DNA of 64,000 bases, taken from Thereva unica. Taxonomy: Eukaryota; Arthropoda; Insecta; Diptera; Therevidae. The first letter of the stretch is position 1. Each line of letters opens with the position of its first letter. Positions 60,251-64,000 of the stretch are shown piece after piece. The notes under the pieces were generated by a model, which worked only from the letters and a program-made list of their open reading frames with translations, did no database searches and was not told the origin of the DNA. Where the stretch lies: assembly GCA_949987705.1 (NCBI GenBank), contig OX465283.1, positions 161,525,850 through 161,589,849 on the forward strand, written 5' to 3'. The translations under genes and the position numbers were made by a program.

Positions 60251-60284
60251 GCTTCCCATCGGGAAATGGAGCGCTGCAATAGGC

Positions 60285-60584
60285 TAGTGATGAGCAAGAC
60301 TGGTCTGGCCAAAAGTCTTACAGTGATGAGCGAAAAGTCTTGTCTTCCACATTTAGCAAGACCAAGATAAGTCTGCAAGACTTTATGCAAGACTTCTTGC
60401 AAGACTTTTTGCAGGACCTTTTGCTCATTGCTGCAAGACTTTTGGCACTTAGTGATGAGCCAAAAGTCATGCTATCTTGATGTTTCACTCTTCTCCTTCA
60501 GTCCTGTCTTGTCTTGGTGTAGCTTTGGTTTTGCTAAATGTGCAAGCAAAGGCAAAACTGCTAGACCAGTCTTGCTCATCACTA
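60285..60584. repeat. 300-bp hAT-type MITE with TAGTGATGAGCAAG ends
   Basis: TAGTGATGAGCAAGACTGGT and its exact inverse at the right end match over 22 bases. TA-G-T-G-A-T-G ends are common in hAT elements. Many aagactttt/aaaagtctt words fill the interior. No 8-base duplication is visible at the edges. Instead a 47-base gypsy segment is repeated on both sides. Confidence 0.85.
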
Positions 60585-60645
60585 ATTTGACTTCAGAGAA
60601 GCAAAACTATAGCCAATTGGACCGTGAAGCTTCCCAGAAGAAGCA
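60585..60645 (+). mobile_element. Second copy of a gypsy segment next to the hAT MITE
   Basis: gagaagcaaaactatagcca...gaagcttccca repeats 60217-60258 with about four differences (tagtcaattggatcgcg versus tagccaattggaccgtg). It again codes NYSQLDREAS of the RNase H region. Confidence 0.75.
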
Positions 60646-61079
60646 ATAAGCATCTTTGAGCACTCCTTAAAAAGATGACAGCGCTCCCGTTCGCATACCA
60701 GTTCCATATATATTTTTTAACATTTCACGTCATTGCAGGGGAGTATATACCTTTTAATGCTCCTTCAAAAGCGTATTCATGGAGGCCTGTGGATATGTAA
60801 ATAACCTCCGATGTCGAAAAGCTTTTATTTTTGTTCATTTTTGCAATTTTCCAAGCGCGAGTTTGGTTTTACCAAAGCGGTACCCTAACCTAAGTATACT
60901 AACCGCGTCCAATGCTGCTTGCCTTGTGTATCAAACGAGAACCGGCCTATTGAGTGTGCAAATATCCCCTTTATGGTCACCAAGCTAATAGCCCGTTCTT
61001 TTTTTCCCAAAAAATTGCTGAAAACTCCATTAATGCTTTCTTGGGAGCATATTTGGCAGTGCTCAAAATTAGCTCCCCT

Positions 61080-61330
61080 GACCAGCGCTCCCAATTTTTC
61101 CCGCGAAAACTACTAAACACCTTTATATCTCTCTTGTCAGACCATTACTTGAGTATGGGGTCCCAGGCTACTCAGGCTGGACTCCTCACTACTCTTCGAA
61201 CGTCGGAAAGAATTGAGTTGGTTCAAAGGAGGTTCGTTCGATTCGCACTGAATCATCTTCCTTAGGGTAACCCATTAATTACTCAACTTAGCTCTCTTTG
61301 CAGACGTCGTATATTTGTTCATCAGCTCCT
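61080..61330 (+). mobile_element. Non-LTR ORF2 fragment (after RT)
   Basis: RTSERIELVQRRFVRFALNH followed by LP is the I-E-x-V-Q-R-R-F-x-R-x-A block found in jockey-like ORF2, with a preceding LSMGSQ region in the place of S-x-L-E-Y-G. Frames break on both sides. Confidence 0.7.
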
Positions 61331-64000
61331 TAATGGAAAGGTCGACTCAGGATTTCTATAAGTCGCCGTGCGTCGTTTAGGGAGAGTGGTTGCCTCCCCT
61401 TAGAATAGAGCGAAAAACTTCATTCAGTCGTATATAAAACTTGTCCTTGATGTCATCGTCTGCGTCTTCAGTTGGATCGTAGCATTGGACTAGCGCAGTA
61501 CTTCTTAGTCTGGTACTCAGGCGCATGGTAACTGGTGACTAGCAGAGAGTTTCGCTAACGCCACTCCTACGGCTTTCAGTTTCATTTCTGCCAGAATATA
61601 AGGACTCACCGTTTGAGCAAATATATTCCCCGCCTCGTGCCATCTGGTCTCGCTAAATCCCATATGTTAATTTAATATTGATTCAACTCGTTGAGGACTT
61701 TATCCAGTGGTCCATCAGAAAGCACATCTCACATTCCATGATCCGATTCGTGTCCCGGTTCGAAAATCAAAGGTCGTCGTTATATTGGCCATCCGTTTTC
61801 AAGGCATTGTTCGCCAATTCATAGCAATAGTGTTTTTATGGGAGCGAGTTGCTAACCCTCAGCCCATCCGAACTAAAAGTTTACTTTGTGGCGCAGAGAA
61901 CTCACCACTTTACCATCTCCCGTTAGCTCCATCCAAAGAAGAACCGTAAGGTGCAACATATATTGATTCAACGGTAGGGGTAGGGGGATCAGGTTTCGAT
62001 AGAAGTGGCAAATCGGGTGCCAACACCTTCTGTCGTCTTTGTGAGCCATTCGACACACTAGCACACTTCCGGGTTATGACGTCAAAATGACGTAGACTCC
62101 ATTTTTTTCCATATCTTTTATATGGGTCTACGTCATTTAAACGTAATACTCCGCATTAAGGGCGCTAGTGTGTCTCCGGTATTAGGATTGTCATATTGCC
62201 ATTTTGCTGTAAACATTTTCTATTCGGAGCTATGATGCAAGCATCTGGTTAATGCATTTTGATTGTGAAAGAATCTCGTAGTATTTTACCTAATATCCTT
62301 CGGGCACTAACACTATTAGAATAGAATAGTTGGTTCTTATTTTAGTTCGGCTCTAAAACTATTTTTCTTGCCAAGTGCAAATGGTTCAAAAGACTTAAGG
62401 GCCTAATACACTCAATCGAGCAATTATAGGGTATCGCGCGCCCGCGAATATTAAGAAAACTATCCAACCAAATGAAATAATTTAAATTAGGTATTTTTAA
62501 GAAAACATAAATCTAGCTATTCATGGTGGAAAATTTTAATATTTTTTATTAGTATATTAGTTATAATGGTTCAAAGTTCCGTACCTGCGCCCGGAAAATA
62601 CTCCTATTTAGGTGGAAAAATTTTAAAATTTTTTTAATGTACGATAAACTTAAATCGATTATCTAGCTATTCATGGTGGAAAATTTTTGAATTTTAGCCT
62701 TCTTTCATGAGTAAATTATGTTTTAAAAATTGTCCACAAAATTTAAGAACGAAAATTCCCTAAAATTCTTCAGTTTTAATACATCAAATTTCCGCTCCAA
62801 GCAAATCTCTGCGCTAGTTGTATTCTGTATAAAAGCATTTGCGTAATCATACACGAGATGCGTTTGTATAAGTGAGAGCTTCTGCTTCGGCTTTTGCAGG
62901 GGAAATTTCAAACCTTTTTTGTTGCAGGCATGGATGGTGATCGTATTTTCGGGAAAAAATAAAATCTGAGGAAAAATCGGTTTGTTTGGCAAGAATTTTA
63001 ATGACTTGCTTGATGGTGATTTCCTTGATTTGAGAATTTAGGGATTCTTGCCGGTGGTCAGGTAGTGATCAATCGGTGTTTATTATCTTGGCTTTATGAA
63101 AAACCCAAGAAAATATTTTAATGGCAAATACTACCTTCATGTAATAATTAAGTTTTATGACATCCTTGTTTTTCGTTATTGTCTTTTTAGCCGTAACAAC
63201 TTCCCGGAACTAGATTCGCAAAAAAGGTGTATCCCTTGCACAGGTATTTTACAACATGAGTGTAGATAAATTTTGCGTAAATTCATTTTTTATGGTTTTT
63301 ATTATTTTTGTATGTAAATATGGGCTTTGCTGGACCTCTGGGTTAATTTGGTAGGAGGTCCGGAAATTCGGAAAGTCGGGGGTGTTTTTCAGATTTTTTA
63401 GTAAAGGGGGTGGGAGCCAAACAAAAAAAACTAGTATCTAGCACTTGCTAAATTTCAAATCAGCAAAAGCAGCGATATCAAAATTTCACATGAATGAAAA
63501 ATTTAAATATCAAACAAAAAAGATCTATTCCATATCCCATGACAGGAACAAGTTCGTAGAGTGCATTACTGCGACATTAATTCAATTTCCATTCATAATT
63601 ATCTAACACTGGCTTCAATTTCTAGCCGGCGACACCGCAGAAGAGATTTCTTGAAAGTCGCCAGAAAATTTACCTCGGGCACGCACTCATAAAGTAGAGC
63701 CCAACAAGACATACGAATGCAGCCGAACCCCTTTATTGTGCAAAGATTTCCCCTCCGGCGGCCGTGTTGTGCACTGCAAGCAGTGCACAACAGGTAATTT
63801 TGACTGTGTTAGGATGTTTTTGAGATTGGGTTAGTTTAATTTTGTGACTGTATTTTTTTTTAAGCTTCCCTTAATATTTTGTTGTTGGAACTGAATTTCA
63901 TGTTGGACTTCGTCGCTGAGTGTATTAGGGCCTTAAGTGAGTATTCAAAATCATATTGCGCGTTTACGCCGGGACTACTTTGGAGCTGCCTTCAAAATTA
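61331..64000. other. Gene-less stretch to the window end
   Basis: Short frames only. Two copies of agctattcatggtggaaaat (62515 and 62663) with similar surroundings indicate a local direct duplication. 63760-63795 contains gtgcactgcaagcagtgcac, a perfect 20-base palindrome. No domain recognised. Confidence 0.4.

Noticed and set aside
1..64000. CRISPR array, operons or bacterial signals
   Set aside because: Introns, AATAAA signals and animal genes show eukaryotic DNA; no regularly spaced short repeats were seen.

Overview
The window is insect nuclear DNA, most likely from a dipteran with a large, transposon-rich genome. It carries five recognisable host genes with short introns, AG/GT splice sites and nearby AATAAA signals, and their deduced proteins read like fly orthologs. 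I cannot name the species. The genes fill less than a fifth of the window. Most of the rest is decayed mobile DNA.

Host genes, left to right. (1) Hairless, + strand, 2824-8481, 5'-incomplete: Su(H)-binding region, Groucho motif, and a last exon of 29 bases carrying the CtBP motif. (2) mitochondrial ribosomal protein S11, - strand, 16877-19122, four exons. (3) nuclear receptor Hr96, + strand, 20714-27125, four exons, divergent from mRpS11. (4) TIMMDC1, a respiratory complex I assembly factor, - strand, 29267-30322, six exons. (5) V-ATPase subunit a of the Vha100-2 type, - strand, 31921-36290, five coding exons, with a candidate 5' leader exon near 40.0 kb. The genes serve unrelated jobs (Notch antagonism, mitochondrial translation, lipid/xenobiotic sensing, complex I assembly, proton pumping). 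They are neighbours, not a pathway.

Mobile DNA. Pieces of non-LTR retrotransposons on both strands, Ty3/gypsy fragments (5.2-6.0, 45.2-45.6, 59.7-60.3 kb), Tc1 and mariner remnants, and a hAT-like fragment (53.6-54.0 kb) are all broken by stops and frameshifts. On top of these lie many short non-autonomous inverted-repeat elements (MITEs) with clear ends, several with 3-base TAA/TTA duplications of the PIF/Harbinger type. Two copies of a tRNA-derived SINE (23.1-24.2 and 55.8-57.1 kb) are each split in the A-box region by a different inverted-repeat element.

From 36.3 to 64 kb I recognise no complete host coding gene. No rRNA gene, functional tRNA gene or CRISPR array was seen. The most noteworthy signals are the nested MITE/SINE structures, a long inverted repeat between TIMMDC1 and Vha100-2, a 1.1 kb foldback-like block at 14.3-15.4 kb, and 14-residue tandem repeats in Hr96.
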